Shown piece by piece: positions 45,956 to 55,626 of a stretch of 64,000 nucleotides of DNA; positions within the stretch are counted from its first letter, which is position 1; each line of letters starts with the position of its first letter. Made by a program: the position numbers and the translations under genes. Origin of the DNA: Candidatus Tisiphia endosymbiont of Sialis lutaria (GTDB lineage: Bacteria; Pseudomonadota; Alphaproteobacteria; Rickettsiales; Rickettsiaceae); contig NZ_OZ032153.1 of the NCBI RefSeq assembly GCF_964026535.1, forward strand, positions 62,001 through 126,000, given 5' to 3'. The notes beneath the pieces are model-generated. The model saw only the letters and a list, made by a program, of their open reading frames with translations. It had not been told where the DNA came from and ran no database searches.

Positions 45956-48355
45956 TTAGTTTCTTTTTGCCCATAAATCCATATCATATTGTTTACAATA
46001 CTCAAACATAGATACAGTATTAGGATGATTTATGCCAAACTCCTTGACTTGCGGTTTACCAAAAAATTTATAACTAAATAAGTTTTTTGCTTTACATGCA
46101 GCTTTTGCTCCTTGACTATATAAATAACTAACATATGCCATATTTTTACGATTATCTCTATATAAGTAATAATATATAGTATAAGCTTTATTATAGGATT
46201 CTATTGCTGATTTTATATTATCTTGGGTAAATAGAATATCACCTTGCACTACATACATAGCAGCTAAATCTGGATCTTCCAAATAATCTGCATTTTTGGG
46301 GTTTCTACGCTCATCGACTAAAAATATCGAGATAGCCTTGTTAACATGTTCTGAGGCTTGATTTAGCATGCCTAATCCTAATTCACTTCTTGCCATTACA
46401 CTATAAATACAACCAAGTGCTTCAGTATCTTTGCAATGTTTACATAAATTATACAATTTCTTAGCTTGCTCATATGCTTCTTGGTATTTTCCAAGATAAT
46501 TTAATATTTCTATTTTAAGTGTATAAAGAGGTATAAAAAATAGATCATCAGGACTTAGACCATTTTTAATGAAATTTTCTATAGTTTTACTATTTTGTTC
46601 TAATGACTCAGTATACTTTCCTTGTATAAATAATAACTGTGCTTTAAGTATATGTATATAGCTTAGTTCACTTTGATCCATTAAACCTTGATTAGACATT
46701 TTTTCCATAATTTGAATGTTTTTTTCGGCTTCTTGAACCTGCCCTAAAATAATATTACATATTGCTAAATTATAGAATAAAGTCCATTTGTAAGATTCAT
46801 AACCTGCAACATTCTCAAATATTTCTTGTCCTCTTATAAAACATTCTCTTGCCGCCCTATAATTAGAATAACTTATATGATAAAGACCTATTGTCTGCAT
46901 ATACCTTATATATGCATATTTTTCATCATTATTCATTAACCATAATTTAAATTTTCCTTCCTGATCGGCTTTATTAAACCAAATAGCCTTCTTTGCTACA
47001 ATAGAATAATTAAGAGAATTATGATGTTGAACCATTATTTGCAAATTAAGAGCCATAATTTTATATATATTTATATTATACTTTTCTGAATTTCTTAAAA
47101 TTATTTCAAAATTTTCTTGTATAGTTTTAGCATTTCTAAAAATACGAGCTTTTACTGCATTCTTTGGTATATAATTCATTAATTTGGTAATAATATCCTC
47201 TAAATAAGATTTATTATTCCTGCTACCATTAATCTCTGCTATTTTTTGGACTATAATATCATGCGTTTCAAAGATCGGATTAGCTTCCTGTGGGTCAATA
47301 TTAGATATTAAGGCAAATTTAGACAATTCATAAATATCATTATTCAATGTACGTTGATCATCAGTAATAAAACTTAGTAAGTCTTTTGAAAAACCTTGAT
47401 TATTTATTAAGGCGATTTTATTTAGTAAATTTCTAGCACTTGGTTTTAATTGATTGATAGTTAATATAATGTTCGATTTAATTCTATCTGTTGATTGTTG
47501 AATTTTTTTCTTATATTCGGCTTTATCTAAACCTTTTACATTATTTAATAATTGTATCCCTTGTACTGTCATGATAGGATAACCAGCAAATTCTTCGCTC
47601 AAGAATTCTACTACCTTTGGATCATTATTTTCTAAAATATTGTTAGCAAGAATACTGACGTCGTTTTTTGCAAGGACAGTCATTTTGACTATATTCGGTA
47701 ATATTTCACTATCTTGGGAACAAAATATAACATGCCCATTATTTTCCCAATCAACAAATTCCTGAACTTTCTTATTTTCACTTACCTTCAGATTATCAAA
47801 TATTATTAACCATTTATCTTGACTCGATAAATAGTTCATTATTTCTTTTCGTACTAATACAATATCTTCTGGTATTAGAGTAGATTTAGTAGAGTTATTA
47901 ACTGTACTATTAATAGCTTTGGCTAGCTTTAGTAGTTCTTGATTAATATCTAAATTACAATCAATAAACCAAATAAGTTTATAGTTATTTTGATTTTCAT
48001 AACAATACATTCTAGCAAGTTGGGTTTTTCCCATGCCGCTGGTGCCTATAATACTTGCTTGTCGATATTTAGTTAAGTTGTTTGTAAGCAAAGCTAGTTG
48101 TTTGACATGATCGACAAAATAAGTAACTGGTGCAACAAAATTAGATAGCTGGTTAGCTATTTGATTCTGGGCAAATGAATTAAGAGGCATTATTAATAAT
48201 ATTAATATTATTAAATATCTATAGTCAATTGATGAGAAATTGGGGACGTTGTCGATCAATGCTCGCCTATTAATTATAGGCGTCGCTCCATCTCTCCTAG
48301 CCCCAAATTCTCCTGAATTGACTATAGATATAAAATCTAGTTTCCTTTTGCCCAT
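45956..48355 (-). CDS. NTPase/TPR protein, downstream paralog, start replaced by a palindromic element
   Basis: Homologous over its length to the gene at 48337-50622. It has a P-loop IIGTSGMGKTQLARMY, a Walker B-like WLIIFDNLKV, an NB-ARC-like region, then about 400 residues of TPR-like helices (KYTESLEQNSKTIE, KYQEAYEQAKKLYNL). The open frame starts with an ATG inside the end of the upstream gene, reads through a palindromic element (about residues 10-45) and enters the former signal peptide at YLIILILLIMPLNSFAQ. The original ATG is gone. The extended N-terminus leaves the signal sequence internal, so export is uncertain. An internal ATG (MPLNSFAQ) would lack the hydrophobic core. Confidence 0.8.
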   Translation of the reverse strand: MGKRKLDFISIVNSGEFGARRDGATPIINRRALIDNVPNFSSIDYRYLIILILLIMPLNSFAQNQIANQLSNFVAPVTYFVDHVKQLALLTNNLTKYRQASIIGTSGMGKTQLARMYCYENQNNYKLIWFIDCNLDINQELLKLAKAINSTVNNSTKSTLIPEDIVLVRKEIMNYLSSQDKWLIIFDNLKVSENKKVQEFVDWENNGHVIFCSQDSEILPNIVKMTVLAKNDVSILANNILENNDPKVVEFLSEEFAGYPIMTVQGIQLLNNVKGLDKAEYKKKIQQSTDRIKSNIILTINQLKPSARNLLNKIALINNQGFSKDLLSFITDDQRTLNNDIYELSKFALISNIDPQEANPIFETHDIIVQKIAEINGSRNNKSYLEDIITKLMNYIPKNAVKARIFRNAKTIQENFEIILRNSEKYNINIYKIMALNLQIMVQHHNSLNYSIVAKKAIWFNKADQEGKFKLWLMNNDEKYAYIRYMQTIGLYHISYSNYRAARECFIRGQEIFENVAGYESYKWTLFYNLAICNIILGQVQEAEKNIQIMEKMSNQGLMDQSELSYIHILKAQLLFIQGKYTESLEQNSKTIENFIKNGLSPDDLFFIPLYTLKIEILNYLGKYQEAYEQAKKLYNLCKHCKDTEALGCIYSVMARSELGLGMLNQASEHVNKAISIFLVDERRNPKNADYLEDPDLAAMYVVQGDILFTQDNIKSAIESYNKAYTIYYYLYRDNRKNMAYVSYLYSQGAKAACKAKNLFSYKFFGKPQVKEFGINHPNTVSMFEYCKQYDMDLWAKRN
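48219..48326 (-). repeat. SSIDY-family palindromic element between the tandem NTPase/TPR genes
   Basis: On the minus strand it encodes IVNSGEFGARRDGATPIINR then NFSSIDY, fused to the signal peptide of the downstream gene. It uses the same frame as the copies in the kinase-like and comEC genes. Confidence 0.93.
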
Positions 48356-50622
48356 AAATCCATATCATATTGTTTACAATACTCAAACATAGATACAGTA
48401 TTAGGATGATTTATGCCAAACTCCTTGACTTGCGGTTTACCAAAAAATTTATAACTAAATAAATTTTTTGCTTTACATGCAGCTTTAGCTCCTTGGCTAT
48501 ATAAATAACTAACCTGAGCTACATTTTTACGATTATCCCTATATAAGTAATAATATATGGTATAAGCTTTATTATAGGACTCTATTGCTTCTTTTATGTT
48601 ATCTTGAGCAAATAAAATATCACCTTGTATTACATAACTAGCAGCTAAATTTGGATCTTCTGAATAATCTGCATCTTTGGGATTCCTACGTTCATCAGCT
48701 AAAAATATGGGGATAGATTGGTTAACATGCTCTAAGGCTTGGTCTAGTTTACCCAGCCCTAATTCACTTTTTGCCATTTGACTATAAATACGACCTAATA
48801 TTTCATGAACATCTTTCTCGGTGGATTGACACAAATCATATAGTTGTTTAACTTGAGTATATGCTTCTTGGTATTCTTTAAGATGATTTAATATCTCTAC
48901 TTTTCGTACATAAAGCTCTATAAGAAATAGGTCTTCAAGACTTAATCCACTTTTAGTGTCTAGTTCTATAGTTTTATTATTTTGCTCTAATGCTTCATTA
49001 TACTTCCCTTGTAGCAATAATAACTCTGTTTTAACGCTATGTATATAAGATATATCATATTTATCCATTAAACCTTGATTAAGCATTTGTTCTATAATTT
49101 GAATGTTTTTTTCTGCTTCTTCAACCTGTCCTAATGGGATATTATACATTGCTAAAGAATAATATAAACTCCATAAAGATTCATAACCTTTTATAGTGTC
49201 TAATATTTCTTTTGCTCTTGTACAATAATTTATTGCTACCCTATAATTAGACCAATTAACAGCATATTGCCATGCTATTACTTGTAAACACAATGCATAT
49301 GCATATTTTTCATCATCATTCATCGACCATAAATTAAATTTACCAGCCCCATTTTGATCATTCTCATTGAACCAATTCATTACTTTTTCTACATTAAGGT
49401 AATCGACAGAATTCACATATTGCATCATTAGCTGTGCATTCAATTGCAGAAGTTTATATATACTTGAATTATATTTTACCGCATTCCTAGTAAGAATTTC
49501 AAAATTTTCAAGTATAGTTCTCGCTTTTCTAAAAAGCTGAGCTTTTACCGAGTTCCTTTTTGGCACAGATCCGACTAATTTAGTAACGATATCCTCTAAA
49601 TAAATTTTATTATTCTGATTACCATTAATTTCAGTTATTTTTTGAGCAACAACATCGTGCATTTCAAAGATCGGGTTAGTTTCCTGTGGATCAATATTAG
49701 ATATTAAGGCAAATTTAGACAATTGATAAATATCATCATTTATGGTACTCTTATCATCCGTAATAAAACTTAATAAGTCTTTTGAAAAACTTTGATTATT
49801 TATTAAAGCTATTTTATTTAATAATTTTCTAGCATTTGGTTTTAATTCATTGATAGTTAATATAATGTTCAATTTAATTCTATCTGTTGATAGTTGAATT
49901 TTTTTCTTATATTCGGCTTTATCTAAACCTTTTACATTATTTAATAATTGTACCCCTTGTACTATCATGATAGGATAACCAGCAAATTCTTTGCTCAAAA
50001 ATTCTGCTGATTGGGGATCGTTATGTTCTAAAATATTGTTAACCAGAATACTAACGTCACTTTTTGTAAAGGCAGTCATTTGGACTATATTCGGTAATAT
50101 TTCACTATCTTGGGAACAAAATATAACATGTCCATTATTTTCCCACTCAACAAACTCTTGAACTTTCTTATTTTGACCTACCTTTAGATTATCAAATATC
50201 AATAACCATTTATCTTGATTTGATAAATAATTCATTAGTTCTTTCCGGACTAATATTACATCTTCTGATATTAGATTAGATTTAGTAGAGTTATTAGCCG
50301 TACTATTAATAGCTTTTGCTAGCTTTAGTAGTTCTTGATTAATATCTAAATTACAGTCAATAAACCAAATAAGTTTATAGTTATTTTGATTTTCATAACA
50401 ATACATTCTAGCAAGTTGGGTTTTTCCCATGCCGCTGGTGCCTATAATACTTGCTTGTCGATATTTAATTAAATTATTCTTAAGTAGATTTAATTGTTTG
50501 ACATGATTAACAAAGTAAGTAACTGGTGCAACAAAATTAGATAGCTGGTTAGCTATTTGATTCTGGGCAAATGAATTAAGAGGCATTATTAATAATATTA
50601 ATAGTATCAAATATTTATTCAT
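48337..50622 (-). CDS. Signal-peptide-bearing NB-ARC-like NTPase with TPR domain
   Basis: A 761-residue protein. The signal peptide is MNKYLILLILLIMPLNSFAQ, with cleavage likely after SFA. The P-loop IIGTSGMGKTQLARMY is at about 59-74 and a Walker B-like WLLIFDN at about 139-145, followed by a winged-helix-like region with FALISNIDPQETNPIFEMHD. The C-terminal half is TPR-like (NYRVAINYCTRAKEIL, KEYQEAYTQVKQLYDL). The architecture resembles STAND NTPases, but an exported STAND protein is unusual because ATP is absent from the periplasm. A secreted effector acting in the host is one explanation. Its stop overlaps the downstream paralog by 19 bases. Confidence 0.85.
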   Translation of the reverse strand: MNKYLILLILLIMPLNSFAQNQIANQLSNFVAPVTYFVNHVKQLNLLKNNLIKYRQASIIGTSGMGKTQLARMYCYENQNNYKLIWFIDCNLDINQELLKLAKAINSTANNSTKSNLISEDVILVRKELMNYLSNQDKWLLIFDNLKVGQNKKVQEFVEWENNGHVIFCSQDSEILPNIVQMTAFTKSDVSILVNNILEHNDPQSAEFLSKEFAGYPIMIVQGVQLLNNVKGLDKAEYKKKIQLSTDRIKLNIILTINELKPNARKLLNKIALINNQSFSKDLLSFITDDKSTINDDIYQLSKFALISNIDPQETNPIFEMHDVVAQKITEINGNQNNKIYLEDIVTKLVGSVPKRNSVKAQLFRKARTILENFEILTRNAVKYNSSIYKLLQLNAQLMMQYVNSVDYLNVEKVMNWFNENDQNGAGKFNLWSMNDDEKYAYALCLQVIAWQYAVNWSNYRVAINYCTRAKEILDTIKGYESLWSLYYSLAMYNIPLGQVEEAEKNIQIIEQMLNQGLMDKYDISYIHSVKTELLLLQGKYNEALEQNNKTIELDTKSGLSLEDLFLIELYVRKVEILNHLKEYQEAYTQVKQLYDLCQSTEKDVHEILGRIYSQMAKSELGLGKLDQALEHVNQSIPIFLADERRNPKDADYSEDPNLAASYVIQGDILFAQDNIKEAIESYNKAYTIYYYLYRDNRKNVAQVSYLYSQGAKAACKAKNLFSYKFFGKPQVKEFGINHPNTVSMFEYCKQYDMDLWAKGN

Positions 50623-50925
50623 TATATTTTGCTAATAAAAGGTTTCAGGAAAATTTAATTAATATTAACATATTCATTACCTAGATTACAATCAAAATTA
50701 TTACTATTAAAAATAGAAAAGCCTCCGCATAGTTTATAACTTACCTTACGCATAAACCCCATAACAATTTAAAAATTCCAAAAAAGTACAAGACGTCGTT
50801 GCGAGACCACGTAGTGGTCGTGGCAATCCACATTCATTAGATTGCTTCGTCGCTACTAAAGTAGCTTCTCGCAATGACGCCAAGCTATTTTCTATATGAC
50901 TTTTAAATGCCGTGCATAAGGTGGT
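50623..50925. other. Spacer with one CATTGCGAG repeat
   Basis: 50791-50880 is a palindromic repeat (GTCGTTGCGAGACCACGTAG and TTCTCGCAATGACGCC). The rest is AT-rich, and I see no gene or RNA in it. Confidence 0.65.
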
Positions 50926-52785
50926 TTATAATATAGCTTTTTGTACAATATCATTGAGTCTTTTTGCAAATTCACCAGTATCATTGACTGGCTCACCTTC
51001 TAGAATACATGCTTGATCATACATTAATTTCACCAACTCCTCGTTAGCATAGTCTCTACTATTTGAGATTATACCAGCGTTAATTTTCTCAATAATTTTA
51101 TGCTTAGGATTTAACTCAAGTATTTTAGCCGATGATGCCATTAACTGTTTTTGCTCAATTAAAAATCTTTCCATACGAATATCCATAGCTCCATCACCAA
51201 CTACCAGACAAGCAGGGCTTAGAGTAAGTTTTTTAGAAATCCTTACATCTTTTACTAAATTACCTAATATTTCTTTAAAATATTCTGTTAATTTAGTGTA
51301 CTCATCCTGGTCTTCTTTTGTCTCTTCAGTTTTTTGCTCAGATTTTTCTAAATCAATATCACTCCTAGTAACTGATTTAATTGCATAACCCTTATAGCTA
51401 CTATTAACATTAACCCAAAAATCATCAACTGTATCAGTAAACAGAAGTACATCTATATTTTTACTTAAAAATCCTTCTATTTGGGGGCTAGAAAGTAATT
51501 TTGCTGAATCATCGCCGCTAAGATAATATATAGTATTCTGTCCTTCTTTAAAGTTACTAATATAATCGTCAAGGCTAATCATTTTACTTAAAAGACTACT
51601 TTTAAATATACAGGTCTCAAGCAATTTATCATGATCACTAGTTGCCTCACACAATCCTTCTTTTAAAGCAGCACCAAAATTGCTCCAAAAATTGCTATAT
51701 TCCTCTATAGACTCATCTTTTTTCTTTTTGAGTTCACCTAAAACTCTTTTGGTTATTGCTGACTTAATCTTCTCTAAAGTACTATTATGCTGCAAAGATT
51801 CACGACTAATATTAAGAGGTAAATCCTCTGAATCTACTACCCCTCTTAGGAATCTTAGGTAAGAAGGTATTAAATCTACATTCTCATCAGAAATAAAAAC
51901 TCTCTTGATGTATAATTTCACTCTCCTCTTACGATCAGGGTGAAATAAATCGAAAGTCTTAGTTGATGGAATAAATAACAAATTAGTAAATTCAACCGTA
52001 CCTTCATTTTTATTATGAATAGTTAACCAAGGATCATCCATCGAATAAGACAAAGCTTTATAAAATTCTTTATATTGCTCAAAAGTCAAATCAGATTTAG
52101 GTCTTGTCCATAATGCTGAAGCTGAGTTAAGTTGTATTTCATTATTAGTAGATTCATCAATAAAATTGATAGGTATGGCTATATGATCAGAATAGCTTTT
52201 AACTATATGCTTCAATCTAAAGTGATCAATGTAACTATCTTCTTCTGGCTTAACGTGAATAACCACCTCAGTTCCCCTGGTAAAATCATGGTCAAAATCA
52301 TCAACCATATATTCTCCAAGACCATCTGACTGCCAAACATAAGATTTCTCTTCTCCTGCTTTTCTTGAGGTAACAGTAATATTATCAGCAACCATAAAAG
52401 CTGAATAAAACCCAACGCCAAATTGCCCTATCAACATACTATCTTTTTTAGCATCTCCAGACATGTTGTTTAAGAAATTTCCTGTACCAGATTTTGCAAT
52501 AGTTCCTAGATTATCGATCAAATCTTCTCGGTTCATACCAATACCATTATCTCTAATAATAATCTGCTTTTTATCTTTATCAATTCTCACAGTAATTTTA
52601 AAGGTAGGATCATCTGCAATAAGTTTTGCGTCACTTTGTGCTAAATACCTTAATTTATCACAAGCATCAGAAGCATTCGATATTAACTCACGCATAAAAA
52701 TCTCTTTATTAGTATAAAGAGAATGGATCATTAAGTTCAAAATCTTACCAACTTCAGCGTCAAACTTCTTTTTTTCTTGGGTCAT
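50926..52785 (-). CDS. htpG: Chaperone HtpG (Hsp90 family)
   Basis: An ATP-dependent cytosolic chaperone of 619 residues. It shows the GHKL ATP-site motifs [22 protein letters not shown] and [15 protein letters not shown] in the N-terminal domain, then the middle domain motif [13 protein letters not shown]. The ATG at 52785 is preferred over an in-frame TTG six bases earlier because AGGA lies 7 bases upstream of it. It follows the DUF167 gene by 17 bases, so they probably form an operon. Confidence 0.97.
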   Translation of the reverse strand: MTQEKKKFDAEVGKILNLMIHSLYTNKEIFMRELISNASDACDKLRYLAQSDAKLIADDPTFKITVRIDKDKKQIIIRDNGIGMNREDLIDNLGTIAKSGTGNFLNNMSGDAKKDSMLIGQFGVGFYSAFMVADNITVTSRKAGEEKSYVWQSDGLGEYMVDDFDHDFTRGTEVVIHVKPEEDSYIDHFRLKHIVKSYSDHIAIPINFIDESTNNEIQLNSASALWTRPKSDLTFEQYKEFYKALSYSMDDPWLTIHNKNEGTVEFTNLLFIPSTKTFDLFHPDRKRRVKLYIKRVFISDENVDLIPSYLRFLRGVVDSEDLPLNISRESLQHNSTLEKIKSAITKRVLGELKKKKDESIEEYSNFWSNFGAALKEGLCEATSDHDKLLETCIFKSSLLSKMISLDDYISNFKEGQNTIYYLSGDDSAKLLSSPQIEGFLSKNIDVLLFTDTVDDFWVNVNSSYKGYAIKSVTRSDIDLEKSEQKTEETKEDQDEYTKLTEYFKEILGNLVKDVRISKKLTLSPACLVVGDGAMDIRMERFLIEQKQLMASSAKILELNPKHKIIEKINAGIISNSRDYANEELVKLMYDQACILEGEPVNDTGEFAKRLNDIVQKAIL

Positions 52786-52802
52786 AGTCAAGTCCTATAA
52801 TA

Positions 52803-53129
52803 CTATTTAATGTTATTAATATAGTGTTTTAAATACAAATTTAAATAGTCTAATTCAATATTTTTTATTGCTAATAATTTTAAGCTATTAGTCCAACCTA
52901 ATATTATCTCAAAATTATTTTTATTAATTTTCCATTTTTTAGATAGAAAATTGATAATAGAATGGTTAGCCTTACCATCCTCTGGAACTGATTTTATAAA
53001 TAATTTTAGATAATGTTTATCATTAATTATCATAAACTCACCTATCTTATCTGCCTTTGCATTAGCTTTAACCTTAAGAGCAAGAACGGCTACCTTATTA
53101 TCTGGGTTATAGTTAAAAAATTGGGTCAT
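52803..53129 (-). CDS. DUF167/YggU family protein
   Basis: A 108-residue protein with the family pattern VKANAKADKIGEFMI, then LKLFIKSVPEDGKANHSIIN (about 40-60) and a KNNFEIILGWTNSLKLLAI strand. The PEDGKAN motif is diagnostic of the fold. Function is unknown, and family members are small housekeeping proteins. It is the first gene of a pair with htpG. Confidence 0.92.
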   Translation of the reverse strand: MTQFFNYNPDNKVAVLALKVKANAKADKIGEFMIINDKHYLKLFIKSVPEDGKANHSIINFLSKKWKINKNNFEIILGWTNSLKLLAIKNIELDYLNLYLKHYINNIK

Positions 53130-53478
53130 GTTTACTCTAATGATTTGAGTATATACTAATTATAATGTACACTAAGTGTTTTATAAAAAATATTTTTATT
53201 CAGGTATTTTTTACATACTTCGTTGGAAGAGCTTTTAGAGGTAATCATGGCAGTTTAAAAGTTGTATGTGGTCAACGTCTATTTGCGAGGAAGACCGTAA
53301 GTCAACGAAGCAATATATGACTTCATGGATTGCCACGCTCACATACGTTCGCTCGCAATGACGAGTTATAGGCTTATATGTCATTGCGAGGAGCTACTTT
53401 AGTAGCGACGAAGCAATCCAAAAATACTGAAATAGATTGCCCATAGCCATAGCACCCAATCCTCCTAAATTGACTATA
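53130..53478. repeat. Spacer filled by CATTGCGAG repeats and a partial SSIDY element
   Basis: 53266-53361 and 53379-53440 are two CATTGCGAG-type repeats. About 53448-53476 is the right end of a SSIDY element (CCTCCTAAATTGACTATA). I see no gene. Confidence 0.7.
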
Positions 53479-53479
53479 G

Positions 53480-53609
53480 TTTACAACAACAAATGTCAAC
53501 AGGTGTTTCTTATGGAGAACAGCTTGTTTACGATATTGAAAGATTAAAAAGGCATTTCCCTGCTGTTCCTGTTTATGTAATCCTGGTTGATATAGGGGAA
53601 AATATATAA
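53480..53609 (+). pseudogene. Fragment of an unrecognised protein
   Basis: About 39 codons from ATG read STGVSYGEQLVYDIERLKRH then FPAVPVYVILVDIGENI and a stop. The composition and codon use look coding, but the frame starts at the edge of a repeat. Probably the 3' end of a lost gene. Ends are approximate. Confidence 0.4.
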
Positions 53610-53618
53610 TCACCACTA

Positions 53619-55466
53619 TTAAATTTTATCATTCTGATATTCTAGAGCCACTTCCTTACCGCAAAAAGCCATAGCGATTTTGATGATTTTCTGAACATGA
53701 GAGTATTCTTTTATTTTAGCCTCATATCGTTTTTTTGCTATTTGCTCTAGCCCTTCTCTGGCAACAGATTCTAACTCTTCTGGAGACTTGCATATTTTAT
53801 ATTCAATAATAATGGCGTTGTCTTGCTTTCCAGCTCTAGGTATCAACATAATATCAGCCCTACCGCTACCGGTTTCTCTTTCACTGTCTATTATGTAGTC
53901 AGAAGCTAAGGTATTAATCAAACCTAGCATAAAACCACTATAAAATAGCTCAGCTTTTTTCTCGCCTGTTTGATAAAAACTAGTAGCATTTAACAATAAT
54001 TCTTGCAATCTTTCTTTAAACTGTTCTATTTTACCTGCCGGCAACAAAGTAGCAAAAGAATAATATCGAAAATGATCAATTTGCAACTGATCAGTTACCC
54101 ATTGGAGCATTCTGGCATTATATATATATCGTACCTCTTTATTTGGTACCGACAATTCGTAAATATCTTCTTCTGGTTTTTTAGCAACAGGGTTTAAATA
54201 ACCGCTAAATAACAACAAGCTAAATAATCCTACTGGCTTGTTGATATCAGTAAAACTAATTTGTTTGACAATCGGTGAGATAATACTCTTGCCGGCAGCT
54301 AAGCTCTGTAAATCTTCCTGCATCTCATCTGATAACAATGCTTTATCAACAAGCCCAGTTCCCCCACTATCAAGCCAATAATGGTCAAGTTTCCCTTTAT
54401 GAGCTAAACATTGCATAATCGACCATGGATTATAGATGATTTCTCCGCCAAAATTATAACCATTATACCAAGCTTTAATTTGTTCAGGATTAGTTGCTGT
54501 TGGTACTTTTGCTAACAATTCATCAACTTCTGCTTGAGTAAAACCATAGAACTTAGAAAATTCTTCATCAAGCAAGCTATATTCACTAACATTATTCAAA
54601 TCCGAAAATAAATTAGCTTTAGCAACCCGTAATATGCCAGTTATTACGCCTTTTTCTAAATAAGGATTAGTTTTTAAACTACTGCCAAACATCCCGCGAA
54701 ACATTTCAAGTACCTGTTCAAACTCTTCTGGTTTGTTACCAAACTTAATGTATGAACTATTGATCGGCGTATCGTATTCATCGATTAATATGTAAACTTT
54801 TTGACCAAAATGTTTGTACAGTACTTCGCTCAAAACCCGTAAATTATCTTTTAAGTCTTCCTTATCAAGCTTTCCTGTAAAATATCGATTTAACTTTTCC
54901 TTTTGTGCCTCATCTAGTAATTTTTCATCTGTTGTTATATAACGCTTTAAATATCGATGGTTTGTAAACAAATTAGTTACTTGATTTTTTATTCCATTCT
55001 CAATTTCCTGGTAGTTACTGCCTTTAACATCTTTAAGATTGAGCAAAATCACCGGAAATTGACCTTGTTGAATCATGGCATATTCATTACCGTTAATCTT
55101 TAAAGGTTCTAAAGTCCTTTTTCCTTTAATGCCTAAATCTACTGTACCACCTGTAAATAGCTTGTTATTTACTCTATCCTCTTCAGGTAAAGGCGTACCC
55201 CTCTCATCCACCTCTATCTCAAAGAATTTCTGGAGCATGTTCATATTCAAGCTCTTACCCCACCGCCTTGGTCTGGTGATTAGGATTACTTCTCCACTAT
55301 CTTCCAATAATTCTTTGATCATTAGGCTTTTATCAACAAATACATCACTATTTAGCAATAACGTCTCAAAATTATCGGTACCTATCCTCATTCTCGGTGG
55401 TTTATTGTTATCTTTAACAATATTAGTTTCTTTGGTTGATATATTATCAAAAAATTCTACTGTCAT
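53619..55466 (-). CDS. AAA-ATPase-like / PD-(D/E)XK nuclease family protein
   Basis: A 615-residue protein. The N-terminal ATPase has ITRPRRWGKSLNMNMLQKFF (Walker A variant R-P-R-R-x-G-K-S) and VYILIDEYDTPIN (Walker B). The C-terminus holds a nuclease-like core, GRADIMLIPRAGKQDNAIII then EYK (Asp, E-x-K). This two-domain family (AAA-ATPase_like plus PDDEXK_9) is abundant in amoeba- and arthropod-associated Rickettsiales. The cellular role is unknown; mobile-element or toxin-like roles have been suggested. The copy is intact. Confidence 0.88.
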   Translation of the reverse strand: MTVEFFDNISTKETNIVKDNNKPPRMRIGTDNFETLLLNSDVFVDKSLMIKELLEDSGEVILITRPRRWGKSLNMNMLQKFFEIEVDERGTPLPEEDRVNNKLFTGGTVDLGIKGKRTLEPLKINGNEYAMIQQGQFPVILLNLKDVKGSNYQEIENGIKNQVTNLFTNHRYLKRYITTDEKLLDEAQKEKLNRYFTGKLDKEDLKDNLRVLSEVLYKHFGQKVYILIDEYDTPINSSYIKFGNKPEEFEQVLEMFRGMFGSSLKTNPYLEKGVITGILRVAKANLFSDLNNVSEYSLLDEEFSKFYGFTQAEVDELLAKVPTATNPEQIKAWYNGYNFGGEIIYNPWSIMQCLAHKGKLDHYWLDSGGTGLVDKALLSDEMQEDLQSLAAGKSIISPIVKQISFTDINKPVGLFSLLLFSGYLNPVAKKPEEDIYELSVPNKEVRYIYNARMLQWVTDQLQIDHFRYYSFATLLPAGKIEQFKERLQELLLNATSFYQTGEKKAELFYSGFMLGLINTLASDYIIDSERETGSGRADIMLIPRAGKQDNAIIIEYKICKSPEELESVAREGLEQIAKKRYEAKIKEYSHVQKIIKIAMAFCGKEVALEYQNDKI

Positions 55467-55626
55467 ATTAGAAATATATTATAAACTTTATTAAGTAAAT
55501 AATAGCACAAACAATCTATCCTAGCGAATAGAATATTGGAGATAAATTTTTTACATCATACGTATAATTTAACCTAATTAATTATTATTAATAGTTAAAA
55601 TTCAAAATAAAAAATAATACCAATGC

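Noticed and set aside
53374-53616. An 80-codon minus-strand ORF
   Set aside because: It runs through two repeats and the complement of a gene fragment; no family resemblance.
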